Source: Anaerococcus provencensis (GTDB lineage Bacteria; Bacillota; Clostridia; Tissierellales; Peptoniphilaceae). Taken from it: DNA of 64,000 bases. The stretch spans positions 62,001 through 126,000 of the forward strand of contig NZ_HG003691.1 of the NCBI RefSeq assembly GCF_000312365.2. Reading direction: 5' to 3'. Of this stretch, positions 1 to 8,416 are shown in pieces. The number at the start of each line of letters is the position of its first letter. Position 1 is the stretch's first letter. Made by a program: the position numbers and the translations under genes. The notes below the pieces were generated by a model. It made no database searches and had not been told where the DNA came from. It saw only the letters and a list, made by a program, of their open reading frames with translations.

Positions 1-776
1 TTTTCAATCTTGTAGTCTGCACTATCATCCATACCAAAAGTAAGAACTCTTACGTCTAGCTTATAATTTGGAACTTCTTTTCTTAAAGTTTCATCATCTA
101 TATTATATATGAAAACCCCATCTTTTTTTAGGGCTTCTGTTATTTCCATCTTTGCCTTTGCTATGCCTTCTTTAGATTTTAAGTTAAGTAAGTGGCTATC
201 GCCTATATTTAGGATGCCTGCAATATCTGGCGAAACTAGATTTGTTGTAAGAGATATGTCTCCAAAATTGTCAGTGCCAAGCTCTATTACACCAATTTCT
301 GTATCTTCATTTAGCTCAAGCAAAGTTTTTGGAACTCCTATGTCATTGTTTAGGTTTCCTATAGTCTTTTGAACTTTGTACTTTTCAGCAAGTACTTGGG
401 CTAGGATGTCTTTGGTACTTGTCTTGCCATTAGAACCTGTTATAGCAACGATTTTTATATCAAGCTGGTCCCTATAAGCCTTGGCTAAGTCTCTTAAGGC
501 TTTTTTGGTATCTTCTACTATTATGTAAGGAATAGTAATATTTTTATTTAATTTAAAATCCTCATCTATCAAAAAAGCACTTGCGCCCTTTTCTTCACAT
601 TCCTTGATGAAGATTCTGCCATCAAAAACTTCTCCAACCAGAGGGATGTACAAGTTATTTTCGTCAATAGTTCTAGAATCTGTGGAAACTCCTTCTATAA
701 TAAGGTCTTTTTTGTCAGGATCAGAAAGAACTCCACCGACCATGGCAGCAATTTCATCTAGTCTTCTTTTTATCAT
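1..776 (-). CDS. murF: UDP-N-acetylmuramoyl-tripeptide--D-alanyl-D-alanine ligase, partial
   Basis: MurF adds D-Ala-D-Ala to the UDP-MurNAc-tripeptide in the cytoplasm, the last soluble step of peptidoglycan precursor synthesis. About 258 N-terminal residues are present; the gene runs off the left edge of the window. I translated it from the complementary strand: it carries the Mur ligase ATP-binding loop (ITGSNGKTSTKD), then VQKTIGNLNNDIGVP and a GVIELGT motif typical of MurF. Two ATGs lie at 779 and 776. AAGGAG ends at 782, leaving 2 or 5 bases of spacing, so 776 is the better start. It overlaps the 3' end of ddl by about 23 bases and is cotranscribed with it. Ddl makes exactly the dipeptide MurF consumes. 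Confidence 0.93.
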   Translation of the reverse strand, partial: MIKRRLDEIAAMVGGVLSDPDKKDLIIEGVSTDSRTIDENNLYIPLVGEVFDGRIFIKECEEKGASAFLIDEDFKLNKNITIPYIIVEDTKKALRDLAKAYRDQLDIKIVAITGSNGKTSTKDILAQVLAEKYKVQKTIGNLNNDIGVPKTLLELNEDTEIGVIELGTDNFGDISLTTNLVSPDIAGILNIGDSHLLNLKSKEGIAKAKMEITEALKKDGVFIYNIDDETLRKEVPNYKLDVRVLTFGMDDSADYKIE

Positions 777-1809
777 CATATCTCCTTAATCCATCTTCAA
801 TTAGCCTATCAAGGATAAGAGAAAAGCTTTCATCATACATAAGCATACAAAGTCTTGCAAAAAATGAAGTAGGTGTAAAGCCAGGGAAGGTGTTGATTTC
901 ATTTATATATAGGTTTTTATCCTTACTATAAAAGATATCTACCCTAGCAAAACCTTGGCAACCGGCTGCTGTATAACATTTTTTGGCAAATTCAATGGCT
1001 CGTGTTTGATCATCACTATCCATTTTATATGGAAGTTGTTCGACAGTTTCCTTGTCAAAATATTTGGCATCATAATCTAGGAAAGTGTGATTTGTAAGGT
1101 AGGCTGCAGGCTTTGATGCGTCAATGCTATCCCCATTGGCAATGACAGCAATTTCTATCTCTTGGCCTTCTATAAGCTCTTCAACTAAGGCCTTTTCGTC
1201 ATATTCTAAGGCGAGCTTTATTGCTTTTTCTAGCTCATCCTTATTTGTAACCTTGCTTACGCCGACAGAAGATCCGTTGGCAGATGGCTTTACAATCAAA
1301 GGAAAACCGATTTCTTTGATACATTTTTCCAAGAAATCATCATTGAGGCCTTCTTTATAAGTGTATAGATATTTGGCTTGGTTAAAGCCGTTTTTGTAAA
1401 AAATATCATTACTTGTAACCTTATCCATGCATATAGCAGAAGATAAGAGGCCGTTTCCTATATATGGGTAGCCTATGCAATCCAAAAAACCTTGGATTGT
1501 ACCGTCTTCGCCATATGTCCCGTGGATAGCAGGAATTATTACGGTGTTGGCAGGATCATTTTCCTTTAAATCTAGGAGGAAAGCTCCTATGCTAGCTGCT
1601 TTGTTATCATTTGTTTCTTTTACCAAGGAAAACTCATCATTTGAATCTACATAAGAAAAACATTCAGAAAAATTACCTTTCTTATCAATATAGACAAGTT
1701 TAACTTTGTATTTGTTTTTATCTAAGTTTTTACTAATATTTAGGGCACTTCGTAAAGAAATATCGTGCTCGCTTGATGGACCTCCAAAAAGCAAATAGAC
1801 ATTAATCAT
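754..1809 (-). CDS. ddl: D-alanine--D-alanine ligase
   Basis: ATP-grasp enzyme that joins two D-alanines for peptidoglycan precursors. Family motifs in order: FGGPSSEHDISL at the N-terminus, a GTYGEDG segment, the ATP-grasp strand PLIVKPSANGSSVGVSKV, and the metal/substrate motif ARVDIF...INEINTFPGFTPTSFF near the C-terminus. An upstream in-frame start at 1869 would add 20 residues, but that extension is not family-like. The ATG at 1809 begins directly at MINVYLLFGG and has a weak GTGAG ribosome site. The product is 351 residues, normal for Ddl. It is followed by overlapping murF, so the two form one operon. Which D-Ala-X specificity it has (vancomycin relevance) was not resolved, but the neighbour murF argues for the ordinary housekeeping enzyme. 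Confidence 0.95.
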   Translation of the reverse strand: MINVYLLFGGPSSEHDISLRSALNISKNLDKNKYKVKLVYIDKKGNFSECFSYVDSNDEFSLVKETNDNKAASIGAFLLDLKENDPANTVIIPAIHGTYGEDGTIQGFLDCIGYPYIGNGLLSSAICMDKVTSNDIFYKNGFNQAKYLYTYKEGLNDDFLEKCIKEIGFPLIVKPSANGSSVGVSKVTNKDELEKAIKLALEYDEKALVEELIEGQEIEIAVIANGDSIDASKPAAYLTNHTFLDYDAKYFDKETVEQLPYKMDSDDQTRAIEFAKKCYTAAGCQGFARVDIFYSKDKNLYINEINTFPGFTPTSFFARLCMLMYDESFSLILDRLIEDGLRRYDDKKKTR

Positions 1810-2208
1810 ATAAATCTCACTTTCTTCTTTAATATATAAAATTTTACTACATTGAAGAAAACTGGGCAAATAATTAGCTGGAAATAGACAAATTGTAACA
1901 ATTAACTTGTTGACTAGTTACAAAAAATATTAAACTGATAATGCCCCGAAATGTGGAAGAATATGTATTATAGCTGATAAATGACATAAAATTCAAAAAA
2001 ATCACCTTGAGAAAACGTTGAAATAACAATAAAATAAATATTTTTCACAAAATATCTACATTTTTTAAAAACCACATAATTTCTACACAATTAGCCTGTA
2101 TAATAGCTCTTGTAAAAAACATTCTGTTAATATTTTGTAACCTTTGTTACAAAGTAAGAAATTAAGAAGAGTAAGTCAAATATGACTATGAAAGGAATAT
2201 AAATATAA
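1810..2208. other. Divergent regulatory intergenic region (ddl / SH3 protein)
   Basis: About 400 bases without a gene, carrying control sequences for two divergent genes. A TATAAT lies at 2099-2104 reading right. TTGTAAC (1893-1899) and GTTACAA (1917-1923) form a spaced inverted repeat. A second, tight inverted repeat and a WalR-like box lie at 2125-2153 (separate entries). AGTCA/TGACT arms flank AATA at 2174-2187. The rest is AT-rich with no coding potential that I can support. Confidence 0.6.
2125..2153 (+). promoter_or_regulatory. WalR-type box overlapping a perfect inverted repeat
   Basis: TGTTAA-TATTT-TGTAAC (2125-2141) fits the WalR (YycF) consensus of two TGTWAH hexamers five bases apart. 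It overlaps a perfect inverted repeat, TTTGTAAC-CTTT-GTTACAAA (2134-2153). WalR is known to control cell-wall hydrolase genes, and the next gene encodes a secreted SH3/transglycosylase-like wall protein. The TATAAT at 2099 lies upstream of the box, so either the box acts in the leader or an unrecognised promoter lies nearer the gene. In DNA this AT-rich a chance match somewhere in 64 kb is expected, so the placement is the main support. Confidence 0.45.
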
Positions 2209-3063
2209 ATGTTTAATTTTAAAAAATACGCCCTAGCAGCAGCATTAATAGTTCCAAGTGTAATTGGATTTTCTGCAAAAGATGCAGATGCAGCTAAGGT
2301 TATTATCGACAAAGAACTAGCAAGTGCAGTAAATGTAAGAAGCCAAGCAAAAATGGGAGATAATGTATTAGGCCTTATCTCAAATGAAGAAAAAGCATAT
2401 GAAATCAAATCTAATGAAGGAGATTGGCTACATATAGATTTTGAGGGTAAGGATGCATATGTAGCAAAAAGATTCTTCCACATATTAGATGAAGATAAAA
2501 TCATTACAGATACAAACTTTAGAAACAAACCAACAATAGACTCTGAAGTTATAAGCGTACTTCCTGCTGGAACTCTAGTAGAAGTTACAGAAGTTGCTGA
2601 AAATGGTTATGTAAAAGTAAAAGTAAATGACAAAGAAGGTTATGTTTACAACAACCTACTAGAAACATTTAGAAAAGCTAACGAAAACAAATACGCTACA
2701 CAAGCTACAACAAATAAAGCAAATAATAATGTAGCAGCTATCCAACCAAAACAAACATATGAATATGTAGAAACAACACAAACTTACCAACAACCAGCAC
2801 AACAAACACAACAATCTCAACAATCATACCAAGGATCATCAAGCTGGGCAAAAGAATGGATAGCTCAAAGAGAATCTAACGGTTCATACACAGCTTACAA
2901 TCCAAACGGTGGTTACTACGGTAGATACCAATTAAACCCATCACTAGTTCACTATGGCGCATCACCAGCTGAACAAGAAGCAGCAGCTGATAACTATGTT
3001 GCACAAAGATACGGATCATGGGAAGCAGCTCAACAATTCTGGGCAGCTAATGGTTGGTATTAA
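2209..3063 (+). CDS. Secreted SH3-domain protein with transglycosylase-like C-terminus
   Basis: Exported cell-wall protein of 284 residues. Residues 1-28 form a signal peptide (basic start, hydrophobic core, cleavage near ADA-AK). Two bacterial SH3 repeats follow at about 30-90 and 95-155; the second reads NFRNKPTIDSEVISVLPAGT. Next comes a Q/T/N-rich linker (about 160-215), and then a 70-residue C-terminal domain with WIAQRESNGSY, NPNGGYYGRYQL and a final FWAANGWY. That domain matches the lysozyme-like fold of staphylococcal IsaA/SceD, lactobacillar Apf and resuscitation factors; E222 in QRES is the expected catalytic glutamate. It probably trims or remodels peptidoglycan. GGAAT lies 11 bases before the ATG. 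A WalR-like box lies upstream and a clear terminator downstream, so it is monocistronic. Confidence 0.85.
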   Translation: MFNFKKYALAAALIVPSVIGFSAKDADAAKVIIDKELASAVNVRSQAKMGDNVLGLISNEEKAYEIKSNEGDWLHIDFEGKDAYVAKRFFHILDEDKIITDTNFRNKPTIDSEVISVLPAGTLVEVTEVAENGYVKVKVNDKEGYVYNNLLETFRKANENKYATQATTNKANNNVAAIQPKQTYEYVETTQTYQQPAQQTQQSQQSYQGSSSWAKEWIAQRESNGSYTAYNPNGGYYGRYQLNPSLVHYGASPAEQEAAADNYVAQRYGSWEAAQQFWAANGWY

Positions 3064-3083
3064 TAATTAAATAAGTAATTTAG

Positions 3084-3117
3084 AATCTCTAAGCCTATAG
3101 GTTTGGAGATTTTTTTG
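3084..3117 (+). terminator. Rho-independent terminator after the SH3 protein gene
   Basis: AATCTC...GAGATT stem with an inner AAGCCTATAGGTTT hairpin, followed by seven T residues. Confidence 0.85.
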
Positions 3118-3166
3118 TTTCTTCATTTATTAAAAGTAAAGTTATAGTAAATAGAAATGAGGAATT

Positions 3167-4564
3167 ATGAGAAAAAAATTACTCGGGATAATATTAATAA
3201 TAATCCTATACATAATAATAGGGTCATCTATCCCGTTTGTATGGCGAAAGGATGTATCAGAAGGATATAAAAAAGACTTTGATATAGGTAAATTTTATCA
3301 AAATGATAGTTCCATTGCCTATGCTTACCCCATAAGAGACAATGACCAGGCTAGAATTGAGCGCATAAGGGCTATTGATAATGCCAAGGATAAGTTAATA
3401 ATAGGCTCATATAGGTTAAGGTCAGATGAGTCTGGCAAGCTCTATATGGCAAGCCTAATAGAAGCTGCTAAAAGAGGAGTAGATATAGACATCATTCTAG
3501 ATGGTAACAGTCTTTGGGTCAATGCTGGCAAAAACAATTACTACAAGGCACTAGCTAGCTTTGATAATGTGAATATAAAGATTTATAATCCCATAAGAAT
3601 CTTAAAACCACGGTCTTTGAATGGCAGAATGCATGATAAGTACATGATAGTGGATGATGAAATTCTATTTTTGGGAGGGAGAAATCTAGAAGATAGATTT
3701 TTAATTTCTGACAAAAAACAAAGCTATGATTGGGATGTTTTATTATACATGGAAAAAGCTGGAGATAAGGATGTATTAAGTGAACTTACAGATTATTTTT
3801 ACAGTGTTTATAATAAAGGACAAGATTTAGATCAGGTGGCAATATTTGCAAGTAATAGGCACAATGATGCTTTGATAAAGGAACTAATTCATATATATGA
3901 GGCTAATAAAAATCAAAATCCAGGAAATTTCGAAAAAATAAACTACAAAGACAAGGCGGTAAAGATTAATAAGGCAAGTCTTATAACAAACCCTATAGAT
4001 TTTTATAGCAAGGAGCCAGAGGCTTTTTATGAAATAAGCAAACTTATGCTAAATGCAAAGGATAATGTTACTATCCACAGCCCATATTTTATAGCTGATA
4101 GAAAAATGTATGAAACAATCGAACAAATAGCCGATAACGCTGATACAAGTTTATTTACCAATTCTGCTGCTAACAATGCTAATTTGATAGGAACTGGAGA
4201 CTTGTTAATCAATAAAAGGAAATTTAAAACGCTCGGTGTAAATATACTTTTGAATTCTAAGGAAAACTCATACCACGGCAAGGCTTTTACAATTGATGAT
4301 GATCTTGCAGCTGTGGGTAGTTTTAATTGGGATATGAGGTCGGTTTACATTGATACGGAACTAATGTTAGTAATAAATGGAAAAGACTTTAACAAGCTTA
4401 TAAAAAAAGATTTTGCTTATTACCAAGATGATGCTAGCATTGTAAAAAAGGATGGACAAATCATAAATTCAACAGGCAAAGCCTATGAAAAAGCTAGCCC
4501 AGCTAAGAAAGTGATATCTCTACTATTGGTCATTCTATTATTTCCTTTTAGATTCTTATTCTAA
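3167..4564 (+). CDS. Phospholipase D / cardiolipin synthase-like membrane protein
   Basis: 465-residue member of the phospholipase D superfamily, probably making cardiolipin or related phospholipids at the membrane. One N-terminal membrane helix (about residues 4-23) is followed by two catalytic HKD motifs. The first is HDKYMIVDDEILFLGGRN, the second HGKAFTIDDDLAAVGSFNWD. Both His-Lys-Asp sets are complete, so it should be active. A short hydrophobic stretch ends the protein. Classical Cls has two N-terminal helices; the single helix and the HDK...GGRN form look more like the ClsC/YmdC branch. It starts at ATG with GAGGAATT upstream and stands alone behind a terminator. Exact substrate not determined. 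Confidence 0.85.
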   Translation: MRKKLLGIILIIILYIIIGSSIPFVWRKDVSEGYKKDFDIGKFYQNDSSIAYAYPIRDNDQARIERIRAIDNAKDKLIIGSYRLRSDESGKLYMASLIEAAKRGVDIDIILDGNSLWVNAGKNNYYKALASFDNVNIKIYNPIRILKPRSLNGRMHDKYMIVDDEILFLGGRNLEDRFLISDKKQSYDWDVLLYMEKAGDKDVLSELTDYFYSVYNKGQDLDQVAIFASNRHNDALIKELIHIYEANKNQNPGNFEKINYKDKAVKINKASLITNPIDFYSKEPEAFYEISKLMLNAKDNVTIHSPYFIADRKMYETIEQIADNADTSLFTNSAANNANLIGTGDLLINKRKFKTLGVNILLNSKENSYHGKAFTIDDDLAAVGSFNWDMRSVYIDTELMLVINGKDFNKLIKKDFAYYQDDASIVKKDGQIINSTGKAYEKASPAKKVISLLLVILLFPFRFLF

Positions 4565-4578
4565 TAATAAAAAAAGAT

Positions 4579-4610
4579 TTTACAATGATTTTACAAATAT
4601 ATAGTATAAT
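4579..4610 (+). promoter_or_regulatory. Promoter -10 with a WalR-like direct repeat
   Basis: TATAAT at 4605-4610 is a likely -10 for the 4646 gene. Just upstream, TTTACA-ATGAT-TTTACA (4579-4595) reads on the other strand as TGTAAA-N5-TGTAAA, the WalR spacing. It covers the -35 position, where no good TTGACA is present. A chance match is quite possible in such AT-rich DNA. Confidence 0.35.
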
Positions 4611-4645
4611 AGTTACAAAGTGATGAAAAATTAGGGGGATTTTGA

Positions 4646-5398
4646 ATGTCTCAAGATATTAATTACTATTTAAGAGATTTAGTCGATAATGCAAAAATTA
4701 ATAAATTACTAGCTGATGACGAAACAGATATTAGCCTTATTCTAGATTTGTATACAGCTGAATACAAGGGTTCTAGGATAAAATTTCACTATAAAAATCG
4801 CGAAGTATATGTAGATACAGAAGGTAGGAAAATTGTAGCCTATAATGGCAAGAAGACTGTAGAAAATCTAGATGCCATAACAGCTTTAAGCTTAGACTAC
4901 GAAATACTAAGATTATTTAATGTTTATAAACTAGATGAAGATCATTTTGAAGAACTTAGTGAAAATTTCCAAGCTGAAATAAAAAATGAATACAATCATG
5001 AAAGCAAAAAGTTGGAAGATTATCTAATTGAATACCTAAAAGATATCAAAGAAAATGATTATGACGAAAAGCTCATAGGATCTCTTATTAACAAATCAAT
5101 CTTTAATAAAAAAGATGATCATTTCGTTCTCAGCAGGGGCATAAATGGTTCAACTATAAAGTACAACTCTTCTAAGAATAAATTTACTATTAAAAACAAT
5201 TATTCATTCAAAGAAAAATTCAAGACAGATGAAATTATCAAAGATTTTGATGTAGCGAAGTTTAACCAAGTAGCAGAGAGCATAAGTCAAAGAAAAATAT
5301 ATGAGAAAAAACGTATAGAACTTGAGGATGGAATTTCTGAATACATAGGTTTTAACCCAGGCTCTATCATATTTTCTGATCTAGACTTTGATAATTAA
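4646..5398 (+). CDS. Uncharacterised cytoplasmic protein
   Basis: 250-residue, highly charged, soluble protein that I do not recognise. It has no signal peptide, membrane helix or nucleotide-binding motif. Two halves are visible: residues 1-90 (a strand-rich part with YKGSRIKFHYKNREVYVDTEGRKIVAY) and 100-250, rich in Lys, Asp and Glu and probably helical, containing SKNKFTIKNNYSF. Strong GGGGG ribosome site 8 bases before the ATG. It ends 20 bases before the cyclophilin gene and is probably cotranscribed with it, so a role in folding or housekeeping is possible but unproven. Confidence 0.7.
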   Translation: MSQDINYYLRDLVDNAKINKLLADDETDISLILDLYTAEYKGSRIKFHYKNREVYVDTEGRKIVAYNGKKTVENLDAITALSLDYEILRLFNVYKLDEDHFEELSENFQAEIKNEYNHESKKLEDYLIEYLKDIKENDYDEKLIGSLINKSIFNKKDDHFVLSRGINGSTIKYNSSKNKFTIKNNYSFKEKFKTDEIIKDFDVAKFNQVAESISQRKIYEKKRIELEDGISEYIGFNPGSIIFSDLDFDN

Positions 5399-5418
5399 TA
5401 CTTTAAAGGAGAGATAAT

Positions 5419-5940
5419 ATGCAAAATAACCCAATACTTACAATAGAAATGGAAAATGGCGATATAATAAAAGCTGAACTTTATCCAGAAATAGCCCCCA
5501 ATACAGTAAATAACTTTATATCCTTAGTTAATCAGGGATTTTATGATGGGATAATCTTCCATAGGGTTATAAAAGGATTTATGATCCAAGGGGGAGACCC
5601 AGACGGAACAGGCATGGGTGGCCCAGGATATTCTATCAAAGGTGAATTTAGGTCAAATGGTTTTGAAAATAATTTGAAACATAGCGCTGGAGTTGTATCA
5701 ATGGCAAGATCTATGATGCCAAATTCTGCTGGTAGCCAATTTTTCATCATGCATAAGGATAGTCCACATCTAGATGGTGACTATGCTGCATTCGGTAAAG
5801 TTATTGAGGGAATGGAAGTAGTCGACAAGATTGCAGAAACTGTAACAGACAGATCCGATAGACCAAAAGAAGAACAAAAAATGAAAAAAGTTACAGTTGA
5901 TACTTTCGGAGAAAACTACCCAGAGCCAGAAAAAATGTAA
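5419..5940 (+). CDS. Peptidyl-prolyl cis-trans isomerase (cyclophilin type)
   Basis: Cytoplasmic cyclophilin of 173 residues that catalyses proline isomerisation during folding. The whole cyclophilin core is present: IAPNTVNNFISLV, FHRVIKGFMIQGGDPDGTGMGG with the active-site Arg, GVVSMAR, GSQFFIMH and LDGDYAAFGKVIEGMEVVDKI. There is no signal sequence or lipobox, so it is the cytosolic PpiB-like form. It has an AAAGGAGAG site and follows the 4646 gene closely. A strong hairpin ends the unit. Symbol left empty because PpiB-like numbering varies between genomes. Confidence 0.95.
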   Translation: MQNNPILTIEMENGDIIKAELYPEIAPNTVNNFISLVNQGFYDGIIFHRVIKGFMIQGGDPDGTGMGGPGYSIKGEFRSNGFENNLKHSAGVVSMARSMMPNSAGSQFFIMHKDSPHLDGDYAAFGKVIEGMEVVDKIAETVTDRSDRPKEEQKMKKVTVDTFGENYPEPEKM

Positions 5941-5943
5941 TTT

Positions 5944-5984
5944 AAAAGACGTTGGTAGATGATTTTCTACCAACGTCTTTTTTA
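5944..5984. terminator. Bidirectional terminator
   Basis: AAAAGACGTTGGTAGA and TCTACCAACGTCTTTT form a 16-bp perfect stem with T-runs on the plus strand and A-runs that serve the convergent minus-strand gene ending at 5982. Confidence 0.9.
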
Positions 5985-6227
5985 ATTAATTTCTTTGCCA
6001 CAATTTCTGCAAGTTTTTCTAAAGTAATCATTTCTTTTTATCTGGTGCTTGCAGTGGGGGCATTTAAAGAAAATTTTCTCAATTATAATTGTGATTATAA
6101 ATATAATTAGAAAAATTATTATTGAATACCATGATAGCCTTCCCTTGTTTAGCAAGTCAAAGATTAAAATAGCAAGGCCAATAAAGCCTAAGATTAGATT
6201 TAATTGGCTAGCTTTTTTTAAATTCAC
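5982..6227 (-). CDS. Small membrane protein with C-terminal zinc ribbon
   Basis: 81 residues: two hydrophobic helices (about 10-26 and 34-52) followed by a cytoplasmic CPHC...CRNC zinc-ribbon. The start is GTG, supported by AAAGGAG seven bases upstream. It is similar in plan to the adjacent 84-residue protein (6254-6508), so the pair looks like an old tandem duplication. Both lie behind fbp in the same direction and likely share its transcript. Function unknown. Confidence 0.7.
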   Translation of the reverse strand: MNLKKASQLNLILGFIGLAILIFDLLNKGRLSWYSIIIFLIIFIITIIIEKIFFKCPHCKHQIKRNDYFRKTCRNCGKEIN

Positions 6228-6253
6228 TTATAGCTCCTTTATCAAAAATTAAT

Positions 6254-6508
6254 CTAAAATTTAGAAATATCTTTGCCACAGTGTGGGCAATATTTAGCTG
6301 GTTTTAGTAAATAATCATTAATTAGACTATTGCAATATGGACACTTATTGGCAGCAAAATACAATATAATACCAACAACAGCAAGTAATATAGCTAGAAC
6401 TATATTCCAAGTGATACTTGTAGCAAAGGGATTATTAAAGGCGAAAATTAAAATCAAAGCCACAATCCACAAGGCTATAGATATTAGGTTATAGTGTTTT
6501 CTTTTCAT
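6254..6508 (-). CDS. Small membrane protein with C-terminal zinc ribbon (paralogue)
   Basis: 84 residues: two membrane helices (about 8-25 and 32-52) and a CPYC...CPHC zinc-ribbon at the C-terminus. Its TAGGAG ribosome site overlaps the fbp stop codon, so translation is probably coupled to fbp. It resembles the following 81-residue protein in length, topology and cysteine pattern. Function unknown; such proteins may bind a partner through the zinc ribbon. Confidence 0.7.
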   Translation of the reverse strand: MKRKHYNLISIALWIVALILIFAFNNPFATSITWNIVLAILLAVVGIILYFAANKCPYCNSLINDYLLKPAKYCPHCGKDISKF

Positions 6509-6517
6509 TATTAACTC

Positions 6518-8416
6518 CTATAGATTGTCGTAATTTTCCAATAGTTTTTCAAGAACATTGATTCTTTCTTGGATAGTTTTGCCTTCGTCAGTATCTTTGA
6601 TTAGCATCCTTGGATGAAGGACTTCGACTTCTCTAATATTTGGCTTGTAAGAACTTACCTCATCTGTGATGGATTCGTAATTGCTGTGCTCTGCCAGGGA
6701 AACTGAGTGGGAGTTAAAGACTAAAGTGTATCCTGCTATGCCGGTTTTGGCTTGGTAAGGTTTGGATATGCCACCGTCTATTACATATAGTTTTCCTTTT
6801 GCCTTTACTGGACTGTCTCCTTTTTTGGTTTTTACAGGGACGTGTCCGTTTATGATTCTTCTTCTGTCACTTTTGACTTCAAATTCGTCCAAAATCATAT
6901 CTACAATTTCTTCCTTGTTGCAAAGTGAGAAATATGGGTTGTAGACTTCTTCTCTTAGTTTCTTGTCATCTACAAATAAATTTTCAAAGTATGAAAATTG
7001 AGATTTGCCAAAAATAGGGGAATATTTGCCATTAAAGAGATACCAGATAAAGTCTATGGAGTATTCGTCGTTTTTGTAGTAAGCATCACGAGTGATTTTT
7101 TCAAGCTTATCCATAAGGCTCTTGCCACAATATTTTTTGCCCTTTATTTCAATTTCTGTGAAAGATCCATCTTCATTTAGTGGAATACAACCATGGAATA
7201 ACAAAGAACCATTTTCTACTTTGTATAAGCTTCCGTTTTCGTATAAGAACTTTATGTGCTTGTTTAATTTCACACTGCGTTTAAAATCTTTTTGTAGGGT
7301 AGATATTACACATTTTTCCTCTTCTGTTAGTCTTAGAGGATCCTCTGGATCTACTGTAGGAAGATTTATATCTTTTAGGGCCACACCCTTGTAGGTCATG
7401 TTTTTGTAGTCTATATGTCTTAGGAAGTTCCTATCATCCATATTAAACTCTGGATTTCTTTCTAGGAGTTTGCCGTCAAGTTTGTATCTTATTATAGAAA
7501 TTGCCTTAAACATCTTTGCAGCAACTTCATCGTTTATATTGTCATATAAGTTTTTGTCAAAAACCCTTGGCATGAATATCTCTGCTGGATCATCGCCGTA
7601 TGTTGTCATAGCGAATTCATACAAAGGTCTAAGATTTATCCCATAACCATCTTCTAGCATATCAAAGTTGCTGTATTGGATGGCATTTGCAAGGCAGGCA
7701 GCTGTTAGAGCCTTATTGCCACAAACTGCCCCCATCCATTCTATGTCATGGTTGCCCCATTGAATATCAATATTTGGGAACCCTATAAGTTCATCTATAA
7801 TGACCTGAGGAGCAGGTCCTCTATCAAATATATCACCAACAACATGTAGTTTGTCGACGCTAATTCTTTGGATAAAAGTTGAAATTAGTATAATAAAATC
7901 TTTACCGGCCCCATACTTTACAACATTTTCTACGAGTTTATCATAGTAGGTTTTCTTGTTGTATTCGGAATCGTTGGTATAGAGCAACTCATCTACTATC
8001 GGTGAGAATAAGTCACCGAATTTTTCCTTTACATAGTCTTTGGCGTACTTGGTCGATACAAATCTAAATAAGCTTATGAGCCTGTGGATATTGATAGTTA
8101 GGAAATCTTCTGTAAGCTCGTTTTTTAATTCCAATTCGTGCAAGACTTCTTTTGGATTATAAACAAGTTCGGTCAGCCTATCTTGTTCTTCTTTAAGCAA
8201 GGTATCGCCAAAGTTTATGGATGTTTTTTCCCTGATATTGCCTGATGCAGACTTTAATAGTTGCAAAAATGCACTTGCCTCACCGTGGATGTCAGAGAAA
8301 AAATACTCAGTTCCTTTTGGTAGGTATAGTTTTGAACTAAGGGAAATTAGTTCGTTTCTTACTTCTCTTTTTGAATTGTAGTTCTCTTTTAATAATTTGT
8401 AATAACTTTCATCCAT
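6518..8416 (-). CDS. fbp: Fructose-1,6-bisphosphatase, class III
   Basis: Gluconeogenic enzyme that hydrolyses fructose-1,6-bisphosphate to fructose-6-phosphate. It has 632 residues, the usual length of the Firmicute class III family, which uses a calcineurin-like metallophosphatase fold. The metal-binding motifs are complete and in order: YFFSDIHGE, VVGDIFDRGP, IQWGNHDIEWMGA, and NGHVPVKTKKG near the C-terminus. It begins at ATG with AAAGGAT six bases upstream. That ribosome site lies inside one copy of a 44-bp tandem duplication (8416-8506). It is transcribed with the upstream 4-TM gene and the two downstream zinc-ribbon genes. Confidence 0.95.
   Translation of the reverse strand: MDESYYKLLKENYNSKREVRNELISLSSKLYLPKGTEYFFSDIHGEASAFLQLLKSASGNIREKTSINFGDTLLKEEQDRLTELVYNPKEVLHELELKNELTEDFLTINIHRLISLFRFVSTKYAKDYVKEKFGDLFSPIVDELLYTNDSEYNKKTYYDKLVENVVKYGAGKDFIILISTFIQRISVDKLHVVGDIFDRGPAPQVIIDELIGFPNIDIQWGNHDIEWMGAVCGNKALTAACLANAIQYSNFDMLEDGYGINLRPLYEFAMTTYGDDPAEIFMPRVFDKNLYDNINDEVAAKMFKAISIIRYKLDGKLLERNPEFNMDDRNFLRHIDYKNMTYKGVALKDINLPTVDPEDPLRLTEEEKCVISTLQKDFKRSVKLNKHIKFLYENGSLYKVENGSLLFHGCIPLNEDGSFTEIEIKGKKYCGKSLMDKLEKITRDAYYKNDEYSIDFIWYLFNGKYSPIFGKSQFSYFENLFVDDKKLREEVYNPYFSLCNKEEIVDMILDEFEVKSDRRRIINGHVPVKTKKGDSPVKAKGKLYVIDGGISKPYQAKTGIAGYTLVFNSHSVSLAEHSNYESITDEVSSYKPNIREVEVLHPRMLIKDTDEGKTIQERINVLEKLLENYDNL

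Noticed and set aside
1893-1923. TTGTAAC...GTTACAA as a further WalR box
   Set aside because: It is an inverted repeat with 17 bases between arms, not two TGTWAH hexamers five apart.
2127-2528. Minus-strand frame of 133 codons over the SH3 protein gene
   Set aside because: Antisense shadow of a clearly coding, signal-peptide-bearing gene.
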